From contig JAMLGJ010000004.1 of NCBI GenBank assembly GCA_023958095.1, forward strand, positions 1 through 64,000: DNA of 64,000 nt, written 5' to 3'. Both the position numbers and the translations under genes were made by a program. Shown here one piece after another: positions 47,494 to 54,654 of this stretch (its first letter is position 1; every line of letters starts with the position of its first letter). Under the pieces are notes generated by a model. It was given only the letters and a program-made list of their open reading frames with translations, had not been told where the DNA came from and searched no databases. The DNA comes from Microthrixaceae bacterium. Its GTDB lineage: Bacteria; Actinomycetota; Acidimicrobiia; Acidimicrobiales; Microtrichaceae.

Positions 47494-47934
47494 GTGTCCG
47501 AGATCCACGCCGTTGCCCGCCGGCAGTTGACGAACGCCGGCCACAACTACACACGCGGACGCCAGGACCTGGTCGACGTCCTCGCCGGGATCGGCGCTCC
47601 GGCCACGATGCCGATGATCATGCAGCGATCACCTGGGTTGGCGCAGAGCTCGCTCTACAGGAACCTCGCGGTCATGGAGCAGGCCGGGGTGGTGGCGCGG
47701 GTGGACGTCGGCGACACGAAGTCCTACTACGAACTGAGCGACCTGGTCACCGAGGACCCCCACCACCACCTCGTGTGCAGCGACTGCAGCGCGGTCGTCG
47801 ACATCAACCTGCCCCCACGAGCCGAACGGAGCATCGAGCGGGCCCTCGGTGACGCCGCCCGCGACGTGGGATTCGAGTTGACCGAGCACCGCCTCGACAT
47901 CATCGGTGTGTGTGCGCAGTGCTGCGCCGCCTAG
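47494..47934 (+). CDS. zur: Fur-family metalloregulator, probably Zur
   Basis: A 146-aa repressor. The N-terminal winged helix contains MIMQRSPGLAQSSLYRNLAVMEQAG (43-65). The regulatory half has HHH at 90-92 and two CxxC pairs, C95/C98 and C140/C143, the structural zinc site of the family. I call it Zur because it sits beside znuABC and its operator core matches the one there; a Fur or Mur role is less likely. GTG 47494 is set by TATTCT 7 nt upstream. Its 3' end overlaps the convergent znuB gene by 35 nt. Confidence 0.87.
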   Translation: MSEIHAVARRQLTNAGHNYTRGRQDLVDVLAGIGAPATMPMIMQRSPGLAQSSLYRNLAVMEQAGVVARVDVGDTKSYYELSDLVTEDPHHHLVCSDCSAVVDINLPPRAERSIERALGDAARDVGFELTEHRLDIIGVCAQCCAA

Positions 47935-48757
47935 CCACCTCGACCAGCTCCACGGCCGCCATCACCAGGAACAGCTGGGCCACCGCGACACCGGCCACGG
48001 TCGCCGAGGCCGCCAGGTTCGCGTGGTAGCTGATGGCCAGGCCGAGCACGACGCTGGTCCATCCGAGCAGCACGGCCAGGACCATCGCTGCGGGGATCCG
48101 CCGCACGATCAGCACAGCCGTTGCGGGTGGAGCGATGAGCAACCCGAACACCAGCAGCGTCCCCACGACCTGGAACGTCGACACGACGGCCAGGGCCAGC
48201 AGGACGAGCAGGGCGGCATTCGCGAGGCCCGGACGCAGTCCGAGCAACGCCGCCTTGTCGCGGTTCACCGCCAGCGCCAGGAACGACCGGTGCCCGGCGG
48301 CGACCACGACGATGACCACCAGCAGCACCACCGCTCCGAGCACGAGGTCCTCCTGGCGGATGCCCAGCACATCACCGAACAGGAAGCTCGTGAGGTCGCC
48401 CGTATAGGTCGGTTCGTGGGAGATGATGACCACGCCGAGGGCCAGCATGCCCACGAAGAGCACCCCGATTGCGGTGTCGTCGGACAGGCGTGTGGACCGC
48501 CGCACGAGGTTGATCCCACCGACCATCACGATCGCGCTGACGGTCGCCCCGAGTGTCAGGTCGAAACCCCACACCGCGGCGAGCGCGATTCCGGGCAGCA
48601 CCCCGTGGGCCATGGCGTCGCCGAAGAACGCGAGCCCCCGCAGCACCACCCATACGCCCACCAGGGCGGTGACGGTGGCCGCCAACAGACCACCCAGCAG
48701 CGCGCGCTGGGTGATCTGCGACGAGAACGCGTCGAGGAAGAAGTCGATGACGGCCAC
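47900..48757 (-). CDS. znuB: Zinc ABC transporter permease ZnuB
   Basis: Integral membrane subunit of a metal-type ABC importer, 285 aa with about eight hydrophobic helices. The family coupling region appears as LRGLAFFGDAMAHGVLPGIALA (39-60), followed by EPTYTGDLTSFLFGDVLGI and a C-terminal GTLLVFGLLIAPPATA. The last residues are polar with His (TAHTHR). It starts 12 nt after znuA on the same strand, forming znuA-znuB. The ATPase znuC is divergent on the other side of the operator. Its end overlaps zur by 35 nt, an arrangement that could allow antisense interference. Confidence 0.92.
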   Translation of the reverse strand: MAVIDFFLDAFSSQITQRALLGGLLAATVTALVGVWVVLRGLAFFGDAMAHGVLPGIALAAVWGFDLTLGATVSAIVMVGGINLVRRSTRLSDDTAIGVLFVGMLALGVVIISHEPTYTGDLTSFLFGDVLGIRQEDLVLGAVVLLVVIVVVAAGHRSFLALAVNRDKAALLGLRPGLANAALLVLLALAVVSTFQVVGTLLVFGLLIAPPATAVLIVRRIPAAMVLAVLLGWTSVVLGLAISYHANLAASATVAGVAVAQLFLVMAAVELVEVARRRSTAHTHR

Positions 48758-48769
48758 GCCGGGAGGCCC

Positions 48770-49810
48770 TCAGCCGAGCGCGTCGGCGATCCGCTGCGCG
48801 TTGGTGGTCATCATGCCCGCGTAGGTGTCAGCACCCGAACCCGGCTCACCAAGGCTTCCGGTGTAGAGCTGGACGACCTGCACGTCGCTGCCAACCTCCT
48901 CGGCGAGTGCGTCGACCAACTCGTCGGACTCGATCGTCTCGCTGAAGATCGCCGGCAGATCGTGTTCCCGGATGAGCGCCGCGAGCTCCTCGAGCTCCGC
49001 AGCGGATGCGGCGGCGTCGGTGGTGAGCGATGGGATCGCAGCACCCAGCATCTCGAAGTCGTAGCGGTTCACGAAGTATCCGAAGGCCTGGTGGTTGGTG
49101 ACCAGCAGGCGGTCCTCGGCAGGCACCACCTCGAGCGTGGTGGCGATGTCCTCGTCCAGCGTTGTCAACTCCACGATGTAGTCGTCGGCCTCCGCATGAA
49201 CGGCGTCCGGATCGTCACTGAGTTCGGCCAACTCCTCGGCGAGGGCTTCGACACCCGCCGCCATCTGCGTGGGGTCCATCCAGATGTGCGGATCACCAGC
49301 GGAGTGGTCGTGGTCGTGGTCGTCCTCGGCCTCGTCGTGATCGTGGCCCTCTTCACCCTCGGCCTCGTCGTGGTCGTGGTCGTCGCCCCCGGAGCCCGGG
49401 AGGACCTCCACGTGGTCGGCGAAGGTGAAGACCTCGGTACCGGATTCCTCGGCCGACTCGATCACCCCGGTCAGGCCTTCTTCGAGGTTGACACCGTTGG
49501 TCACCAGCAGGTCGGCCTGCTCCATCGCCTCGGCCTGCTCGGCCGATGCGTCGAAGCCGTGCGGGCTGACCCCGATCGGCATGATCGTCTCGACGGTGAA
49601 CTCCTCGCCGACGAGGTCCCCGAGTGACTCGGTCACGATGTCGCCGAGGATCGAGGTGGTCACCACCACCGACACGGGCTCGCCCGCGGGATCCGGCTCG
49701 GCCTCGGAGGCGTCCTCGGAACCACACGCGGCAGCGGAGACGACCAGCGCGGCCACACCTGCGGTGCCCATCACGCTCCGCCATGGAATAAGAGTGGGAA
49801 TAATTCTCAT
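48770..49810 (-). CDS. znuA: Zinc-binding lipoprotein ZnuA
   Basis: Substrate-binding protein of the zinc importer, 346 aa. The signal segment ends at a lipobox-like SAAAC with C29. The metal histidines of the cluster A-I fold lie in VSPHGFDAS, in DPHIWMDP and in TNHQAFGYF. Between the first two is the acidic, His-rich loop typical of ZnuA (about 145-172, DDHDHDEAE and GHDHDEAEDDHDHDH). ATG 49810 is supported by TACCGT 6 nt upstream and overlaps the proposed Zur palindrome, so bound Zur would block both promoter and start. Confidence 0.95.
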   Translation of the reverse strand: MRIIPTLIPWRSVMGTAGVAALVVSAAACGSEDASEAEPDPAGEPVSVVVTTSILGDIVTESLGDLVGEEFTVETIMPIGVSPHGFDASAEQAEAMEQADLLVTNGVNLEEGLTGVIESAEESGTEVFTFADHVEVLPGSGGDDHDHDEAEGEEGHDHDEAEDDHDHDHSAGDPHIWMDPTQMAAGVEALAEELAELSDDPDAVHAEADDYIVELTTLDEDIATTLEVVPAEDRLLVTNHQAFGYFVNRYDFEMLGAAIPSLTTDAAASAAELEELAALIREHDLPAIFSETIESDELVDALAEEVGSDVQVVQLYTGSLGEPGSGADTYAGMMTTNAQRIADALG

Positions 49811-49813
49811 TCC
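49797..49813. promoter_or_regulatory. Putative Zur operator between znuA and znuC
   Basis: GGAATAATTCTCATTCC is an imperfect 17-bp palindrome with 5-bp perfect arms. It covers the first bases of znuA and lies just upstream of the back-to-back -10 boxes TACCGT (minus strand, 49822-49817) and TAGAAT (plus strand, 49828-49833). Its AATGAGAATTATT core resembles Fur/Zur-family boxes. Confidence 0.65.
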
Positions 49814-49827
49814 GACACGGTATCCGG

Positions 49828-49833
49828 TAGAAT
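49828..49833 (+). promoter_or_regulatory. -10 box TAGAAT of znuC
   Basis: TAGAAT ends 6 nt before ATG 49840, predicting a leaderless znuC transcript. It lies 14 nt from the palindrome. Confidence 0.55.
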
Positions 49834-49839
49834 CGGATC

Positions 49840-50676
49840 ATGCCAAGCAGCCCCCGAACACCTCCCCACGGCTCCGCGGATCGCGCACCTTCCACGCCGC
49901 GCCAGCCCGGAGACCACACGATCCGTCTCGATGCCGTGACGGTGCACCGGGGTGACCACAAGGCCCTGGAGGTCGACTCGCTGGTGATCGGGCCGGGGAT
50001 CACGGCGCTGGTCGGGCCCAACGGTTCGGGCAAGTCGACGATGCTCCACGCCATCGCGGGGCTGCTTCGCACGACCGGCTCACTCAGCGTCGGGGGAAGG
50101 TCACCAGCTGCGGCGCGGCGCGGCGTCGCCTACGTCCTGCAGGCCCAGCACACCTCAGAGCAGCTGCTGGTCACCGCGCGCGAGGTCGTCGCACTCGCGC
50201 GTTCCGCCGAGATCGGCGCCTTCCGGCGCCTCTCCGGGGAGGATCGCAGGATCGTGGATGCCGCACTGGAGCAGCTCGACCTTGCAGACCTCGGGGGCCG
50301 ACACTTGGCGGAGCTCTCCGGTGGGCAGCGTCAGCGCGTGTTCATCGCCCAGGGCATCGCCCAGCGCGCCCCCATCCTGTTGCTCGACGAACCCGTTGCC
50401 GGGCTGGACGCGACCTCGGCCGAACGCATCCGCGAGGTCATCGAGCACGAACGCGAACTGGGTCATGTCGTGGTCGTGGCAACCCACGACCTGGCCTACG
50501 CCATGCAGGCCGACCATGCAGTCCTGCTGGCCGGCCGCGTTGTCGCCGAGGGGACCCCATCGGAGGTGCTCGTGCCGTCGCACCTGCGCGAGGCATACGG
50601 CGAGCGGGTGCTGGACCTCGCCAACAGCGGGCCCGTGGCGGTCGACGACGGCGTGCACCACCACGGCGCGGCCTAG
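49840..50676 (+). CDS. znuC: Zinc ABC transporter ATP-binding protein ZnuC
   Basis: ATPase of the zinc importer, 278 aa. Walker A is GPNGSGKST, the Q-loop lies in YVLQAQHT, the signature is LSGGQRQR, Walker B is ILLLDEPVAGLD and the switch His is in VATHDL. A 27-residue Pro/Ser-rich extension precedes the cassette, and the C-terminus is His-containing (DDGVHHHGAA), as often in metal-uptake ATPases. The cassette is metal-type (MntB/ZnuC). It is divergently transcribed from znuA-znuB rather than in one operon. Confidence 0.92.
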   Translation: MPSSPRTPPHGSADRAPSTPRQPGDHTIRLDAVTVHRGDHKALEVDSLVIGPGITALVGPNGSGKSTMLHAIAGLLRTTGSLSVGGRSPAAARRGVAYVLQAQHTSEQLLVTAREVVALARSAEIGAFRRLSGEDRRIVDAALEQLDLADLGGRHLAELSGGQRQRVFIAQGIAQRAPILLLDEPVAGLDATSAERIREVIEHERELGHVVVVATHDLAYAMQADHAVLLAGRVVAEGTPSEVLVPSHLREAYGERVLDLANSGPVAVDDGVHHHGAA

Positions 50677-50736
50677 CTGCAGGCCATCGCCAGCACATCG
50701 AGCCAGGCAGCCCAGTAGCCCTGCCACTCCGAGTCG

Positions 50737-51264
50737 TCAGCTCTGGGTCGACTCCTGTGCGACGAGCAGCTGCCGCAGACCACGTGCCACCTGGTCCCGC
50801 AGGTTTCCCTCGCCCAGGAGGTCGTCGACCAGCTCGCTCTCCGCGTCGGTGACCGCGCGCAGTGCCCGGTCGATGAGATCCGTGCCCGCGGCGGTGAGGG
50901 CTATCAGCACCCCGCGCCGGTCGTTGGGATCGTTGTCGCGCTGCAGGAGTCCCTTCTCCTCGAGCCGGTCCAGGCGCTTGGTCATGCCACCGGAGGACAA
51001 CATGAGGGAGCGCTGCAGTTCCCTCACGTTGATCGCCGAGCGGTAGGCCTTGCGTCGCAGGGTGGCCAGGACGTCGAAGTCGGCGGCGGTGAGCCCGAAG
51101 TCGTGCAGTTGCACCTCGCGCCGCTGCTCGAGCTGGCGGGCGAGGCGTAGCACCCGTCCGACGACCGGCAGCCCGACCGGTTCCAGGTCGGGGAAGTGCA
51201 CACGCAGGTCCTCGAGGATCTCGTCGATTGCGTCGGTTGCGTCGGTTGGGGCGTCTGCATCCAC
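50737..51264 (-). CDS. MarR family transcriptional regulator
   Basis: A 175-aa winged-helix repressor. The recognition region is SAINVRELQRSLMLSSGGMTKRLDRLEEKGLLQR, followed by the wing DPNDRRGVLIALTAAG; flanking helices would dimerise. Start GTG 51264 is supported by TAAGAT 6 nt upstream. It is divergent from the FMN-reductase gene, and the 143-nt gap is packed with operator-like repeats, so it very likely controls itself and the operon at 51408-54324. Ligand unknown, possibly a quinone, phenolic or electrophile given the flavoprotein and VOC genes. Confidence 0.92.
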   Translation of the reverse strand: MDADAPTDATDAIDEILEDLRVHFPDLEPVGLPVVGRVLRLARQLEQRREVQLHDFGLTAADFDVLATLRRKAYRSAINVRELQRSLMLSSGGMTKRLDRLEEKGLLQRDNDPNDRRGVLIALTAAGTDLIDRALRAVTDAESELVDDLLGEGNLRDQVARGLRQLLVAQESTQS

Positions 51265-51270
51265 ATCGAC

Positions 51271-51317
51271 ATCTTACCAAGAAGATTCTTGACAGCAAGA
51301 TTCTCTGTGGTGATACT
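51271..51317. promoter_or_regulatory. Overlapping divergent promoters and MarR operators
   Basis: Plus strand: TTGACA (51289-51294), 17-bp spacer, GATACT (51312-51317). Minus strand: TTGCTG (51298-51293), 16-bp spacer, TAAGAT (51276-51271). Over them lie the perfect palindrome CAAGAAGATTCTTG (51278-51291) and a second AAGATTCT copy at 51297-51304, 15 bp after the first. A repressor bound here would block both promoters. Confidence 0.65.
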
Positions 51318-51326
51318 CATCATCTC

Positions 51327-51351
51327 TTTCCAGTAAGACACTTTCTGGAAA
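51327..51351. promoter_or_regulatory. Inverted repeat in the 5' leader of the FMN-reductase operon
   Basis: TTTCCAG (51327-51333) and CTGGAAA (51345-51351) flank 11 nt. It lies a few bases after the expected transcription start, so it could be a second operator or an RNA hairpin. Confidence 0.5.
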
Positions 51352-51407
51352 TCCACTCTATTCCACGAGAACCACTCATCCGCACGAGCCAAGAAGGAGG
51401 CCCGGCA

Positions 51408-51986
51408 ATGACCGCAGCGAATCCACCGATCAACTCCCCTGTCGAGCCCCGGGTGGTGGTCATCCCGGCCAGCACCCGCAGCGGGTCGGTCAACAAGGCC
51501 CTGGCCGAGATGATCGCAACCGAGTTCCACCGGCAGGGCGAACCCACCCGTGTCATCGACCTGGCCGAGTACCCGATGCCGCTCTACGACGGCGACCTCG
51601 AGGCCCGCGACGGCGTGCCGGCCACGGCGGTCGAACTGGCCCGACGGCTCACCCGCGCCGAGGTCCTCGTGGTGGTCTCACCCGAGTACAACGGCACCTT
51701 CACCCCGCTGTTGAAGAACACCGTCGACTGGTTGACCCGGGTGGACGTGTCGGTGCTGGCACACCTGTTCGTCCTGGTCGCGTCCGCGAGCCCCGGCCGC
51801 GGCGGCGGAGCGAACGGCACGGCCATGGTCCGCCAGTGGATGGCCAACATGGGCCTGTCCGTCGCTCCCGGGATCCTGGCGGTTGCGGAGGCCACCCTCG
51901 ATGACCACGCACAGCTCCGTGGGCTCGACCGCTCGGAACTGGCGGAGTTCGTCTCCCAGGCCGCCCCGCTCCGGCGCGCCGCCTGA
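51408..51986 (+). CDS. NAD(P)H-dependent FMN reductase family protein
   Basis: Flavodoxin-fold reductase (PF03358), 192 aa. The FMN phosphate loop is IPASTRSGSVNKALA, and the isoalloxazine-binding VVSPEYNGTFTPLLKNTVDWL is the family's strongest signature. Typical roles are quinone, azo or chromate reduction. ATG 51408 follows AAGGAGG with 8-nt spacing. It is the first gene of an operon with an EamA exporter, a DUF4386 membrane protein and a VOC protein, under the divergent MarR regulator. A detoxification unit is a reasonable inference. Confidence 0.9.
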   Translation: MTAANPPINSPVEPRVVVIPASTRSGSVNKALAEMIATEFHRQGEPTRVIDLAEYPMPLYDGDLEARDGVPATAVELARRLTRAEVLVVVSPEYNGTFTPLLKNTVDWLTRVDVSVLAHLFVLVASASPGRGGGANGTAMVRQWMANMGLSVAPGILAVAEATLDDHAQLRGLDRSELAEFVSQAAPLRRAA

Positions 51987-51995
51987 GTCGACGAG

Positions 51996-52943
51996 ATGAC
52001 CACCACTGCTGCGACCGCTGCGCTCATCGGCGGAACACCGAGGTCCCCGGGTGCTTCCAGGCGGGTCGACCTCGCGATCACCGCCTTCGCCCCAATCGCA
52101 TGGGGCACCACCTATGTGGTGACCACCGAGTTGTTGCCGGAGGGCCGACCGATGCTCACCGCGGTGCTGCGGGCGCTGCCCGCCGGGGTGCTGCTGGCCG
52201 CTGTCACCCGATGCCGGCCCACCGGGTCCTGGTGGTGGAGGTCAGCGGTGCTGGGAGTGCTCAACATCGGGGCGTTCTTCGCCCTGTTGTTCGTCGCCGC
52301 CTACCGGCTCCCCGGCGGGGTGGCCGCCACGCTCGGGAGCATCCAGCCGCTCGTCGCAGCGGGACTGGCCGCCGTGCTGTTGAACGAGAGGCTGCGCTCC
52401 TCGAACGTGGTGGCGGGGTTGTTCGGAGTTCTCGGCGTGGCACTGCTGGTGTTGCGTTCCGATGCGGCGCTCGACCCCGTGGGCGTGCTCGCAGGGCTCA
52501 CCGGTGCGGTGTCCATGGCCACCGGCGTGGTGCTCACCAAACGCTGGGGCCGACCGGTTCCGCTGGCCGCCTTCACCAGCTGGCAGCTCATCGCGGGCGG
52601 GCTCCTCCTGGTGCCCGTCGCGCTGCTCACCGAGGGCCCACCACCACCGCTCAGTGCCGCCAACTACCTCGGCTACGCGTGGCTGGCCCTCGGCGGCACC
52701 GCGGTTGCGTACCTGGTGTGGTTCCGTGGCGTGGCGCGGCTGGCGGTCGCCGAAGCCTCACTGCTCGGACTGGCCAGTCCGGCGGTGGCCACCCTCGCCG
52801 GGTTCGCCGTGGTCGGCCAGAGGCTCACCCCCAGCCAGGTCGCCGGCGCCGCGGTCGTGCTGGGCGCCATCTGGCTCGGTCAACGGCCCGCCCACCACGA
52901 ACCACCCGCCGAGTCACCGGCGCTTGCCGACTGCGGGAGTTGA
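51996..52943 (+). CDS. EamA/DMT-superfamily transporter
   Basis: A 315-aa membrane protein with about ten hydrophobic helices and two internally related EamA halves. The first half holds PIAWGTTYVVTTELLPEGRPMLTAVLRALPAG, the second GLTGAVSMATGVVLTKRWG and AWLALGGTAVAYLVWFRGV. Such proteins export metabolites or toxic compounds; the substrate is unknown. The gene begins 9 nt after the FMN reductase stop. It ends with a polar, Pro/His-containing tail. Confidence 0.9.
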   Translation: MTTTAATAALIGGTPRSPGASRRVDLAITAFAPIAWGTTYVVTTELLPEGRPMLTAVLRALPAGVLLAAVTRCRPTGSWWWRSAVLGVLNIGAFFALLFVAAYRLPGGVAATLGSIQPLVAAGLAAVLLNERLRSSNVVAGLFGVLGVALLVLRSDAALDPVGVLAGLTGAVSMATGVVLTKRWGRPVPLAAFTSWQLIAGGLLLVPVALLTEGPPPPLSAANYLGYAWLALGGTAVAYLVWFRGVARLAVAEASLLGLASPAVATLAGFAVVGQRLTPSQVAGAAVVLGAIWLGQRPAHHEPPAESPALADCGS

Positions 52944-53009
52944 GCCGTGACCCGACCGAGCCATCCCCACCCGAACAACAGGTGATCCGAACCGAACAAG
53001 GAGAAGCCC

Positions 53010-53804
53010 ATGACAACCACCACCGCTCCACCCACCCATGTCACAGCCCGATCCGGGCCGTCGCGGCACCCCTACCCCACCGCCCGGATCGCGGGCGTGT
53101 TGTACGTGGTCATCGTCGTGTTCGGACTCTTCGCCGAGGTCGGGGTGCGCTCCGCTCTCATCGCGCCGGGTGATCCCGTGGCGACCGCGTCCAACATCGC
53201 CGATTCCCAGTGGCTGTTCCGGGCCGGGTTCGCCGCCGATGTGGTGGTGTTCCTCGCCGATGTGGCCCTGGCAGTGGTGCTGTTCAGGCTCTTCGAACCG
53301 ATCAACCGCACGCTGTCGATGGCCGCCGCGGCCTTCCGGTTGACCCAGACCGCCATCATCGGGTTGAACCTGTTGAACATGTTCAACGCGCTTCGGATAC
53401 TGGGGGACGCCGACTACCTGGACGCCTTCGGTGCCGAGCAGCTCCAGGCCCTCGCCCTGGAATCGCTGGACACCCACCGCTACGGCTACATCCTCGGGCT
53501 GACCTTCTTCGGCGTCGCCACGATGATCATCGGCTACATGGCCATCACCTCGGCTCGGATGCCCACGTCCATGGGCGTGCTGCTCTGCGTGGCCGGAGCC
53601 GGCTACGTGGTCGACTCGGCGATGTTCTTCCTGATCCCCGGCTACGACGGCGCCGCATCGCCGATCGTGCTCGCCCCGGCACTCATCTCCGAGGCATGGT
53701 TCGCGCTGTGGCTGCTCACACGAGCCCAGCGCCTCGCCCCCACGAGCACGGATGGCTCCTCGGCTACCCCTTCACACCCGCAGCAGGTCGAGGCCACGGC
53801 GTGA
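53010..53804 (+). CDS. DUF4386 membrane protein
   Basis: A 264-aa integral membrane protein with about six hydrophobic helices: IAGVLYVVIVVFGLFAEVGVR, VVVFLADVALAVVLFRLFEP, LTQTAIIGLNLLNMFNALRI, YGYILGLTFFGVATMIIGYM, GVLLCVAGAGYVVDSAMFF and PALISEAWFALWLL. The layout matches the DUF4386 family, whose function is unknown. ATG 53010 follows an AAGGAGAAG ribosome site. It is third in the MarR-controlled operon, and its tail (SHPQQVEATA) is polar. Confidence 0.85.
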   Translation: MTTTTAPPTHVTARSGPSRHPYPTARIAGVLYVVIVVFGLFAEVGVRSALIAPGDPVATASNIADSQWLFRAGFAADVVVFLADVALAVVLFRLFEPINRTLSMAAAAFRLTQTAIIGLNLLNMFNALRILGDADYLDAFGAEQLQALALESLDTHRYGYILGLTFFGVATMIIGYMAITSARMPTSMGVLLCVAGAGYVVDSAMFFLIPGYDGAASPIVLAPALISEAWFALWLLTRAQRLAPTSTDGSSATPSHPQQVEATA

Positions 53805-53865
53805 AGCCCGCCCCGACCTCCGACCGACGCGACGATCCGACCCCCACCAACAGCGAAAGGAGCAG

Positions 53866-54324
53866 ATGATGCTCACCGACGGACTCCACCACGCCGCGAT
53901 CCTCACCAAGGACACCGACCGGTTCACCGAGTTCTACCAGCGTGTCTTCGACGCCACCGTCGAGGCCTCCCAGGACGACGGCGACGTTCGCCTCACCTTC
54001 CTCGCCATCGGTGAGCACAGCGAGTTGAACGTCTTCGAGATCAAGGGCAACGACGAAGCGGACCGCCAGCGCCCGATGTTTGGCCGCGGGCGCCTGGACC
54101 ACATCGGGCTGCGGGCCGCGTCCATCGAGTCCTTCGAGCAGATCCGCGACCGGCTCACCGCCGAGGGGGCCTCTGATGGCTTCGTCACCGACTTCGGCCC
54201 GGTGCTCAGCATCTTCTTCACCGACCCCGATGGCCTCGAGGGGGAAGTGTGCGTGCCCAACCCAGATGCCGAAGCCGGGAGCCGCAACCCTCCGGGTACA
54301 CCGGCGCGCCGCTACCACGGCTGA
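53866..54324 (+). CDS. VOC-family (glyoxalase/dioxygenase fold) protein
   Basis: A 152-aa vicinal-oxygen-chelate protein with two beta-alpha-beta-beta-beta modules. It begins LTDGLHHAAILTKDTDRFTEFYQRVFDA, where an early His acts as a metal ligand, and continues RLDHIGLRAASIESFEQI and FFTDPDGLEGEVCVPN with the closing Glu. It could be a glyoxalase, a dioxygenase or a drug-binding protein. Two adjacent ATGs (53866, 53869) follow AAAGGAG at 3 and 6 nt; the second spacing is slightly better. It is the last gene of the MarR operon, ahead of a strong hairpin. Confidence 0.87.
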   Translation: MMLTDGLHHAAILTKDTDRFTEFYQRVFDATVEASQDDGDVRLTFLAIGEHSELNVFEIKGNDEADRQRPMFGRGRLDHIGLRAASIESFEQIRDRLTAEGASDGFVTDFGPVLSIFFTDPDGLEGEVCVPNPDAEAGSRNPPGTPARRYHG

Positions 54325-54334
54325 GTCGAAACCG

Positions 54335-54370
54335 CTGCGGAACCGCTCCAGCTCCGGAGTGGTTCCGCAG
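54335..54370 (+). terminator. Strong hairpin ending the MarR-controlled operon
   Basis: CTGCGGAACCGCTCC and GGAGTGGTTCCGCAG form a 15-bp stem, with one G-U pair and a 6-nt loop, 11 nt after the VOC stop. No clear U-run follows. Confidence 0.75.
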
Positions 54371-54654
54371 CGAACACTCCCGCGGTCTGCTCGCGTGCCC
54401 CGGGTACCGGTGAGCCCCGTGCTGTGCTTCGTGAAAGACACGGTCCCACCCGAGACGAGCCTGATCGGCTCGGTGTGACTCGTCCGCCTCGATGACCTGC
54501 TCGCGCTTCTCACTGGGAGTGGGCAGCGCCGATCTCCGATGTCGAGAGCGTCGCCCGCCTGGCAAGGACCCTGCGCACACCGACACCCTCGGTTCAGCCC
54601 GCGGGGTCACCGCCCCCCGGGGCAACGCGGACAGCCAAGGGCACCGCTCCGGGC
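54371..54654. other. Non-coding stretch between VOC hairpin and next ORF
   Basis: I see no convincing gene, RNA or promoter here. Open frames on both strands lack family motifs and a ribosome site. Confidence 0.5.

Noticed and set aside
50706-50725. GGCAG/CTGCC hairpin between znuC and MarR genes as terminator
   Set aside because: Only a 5-bp stem with a 10-nt loop.
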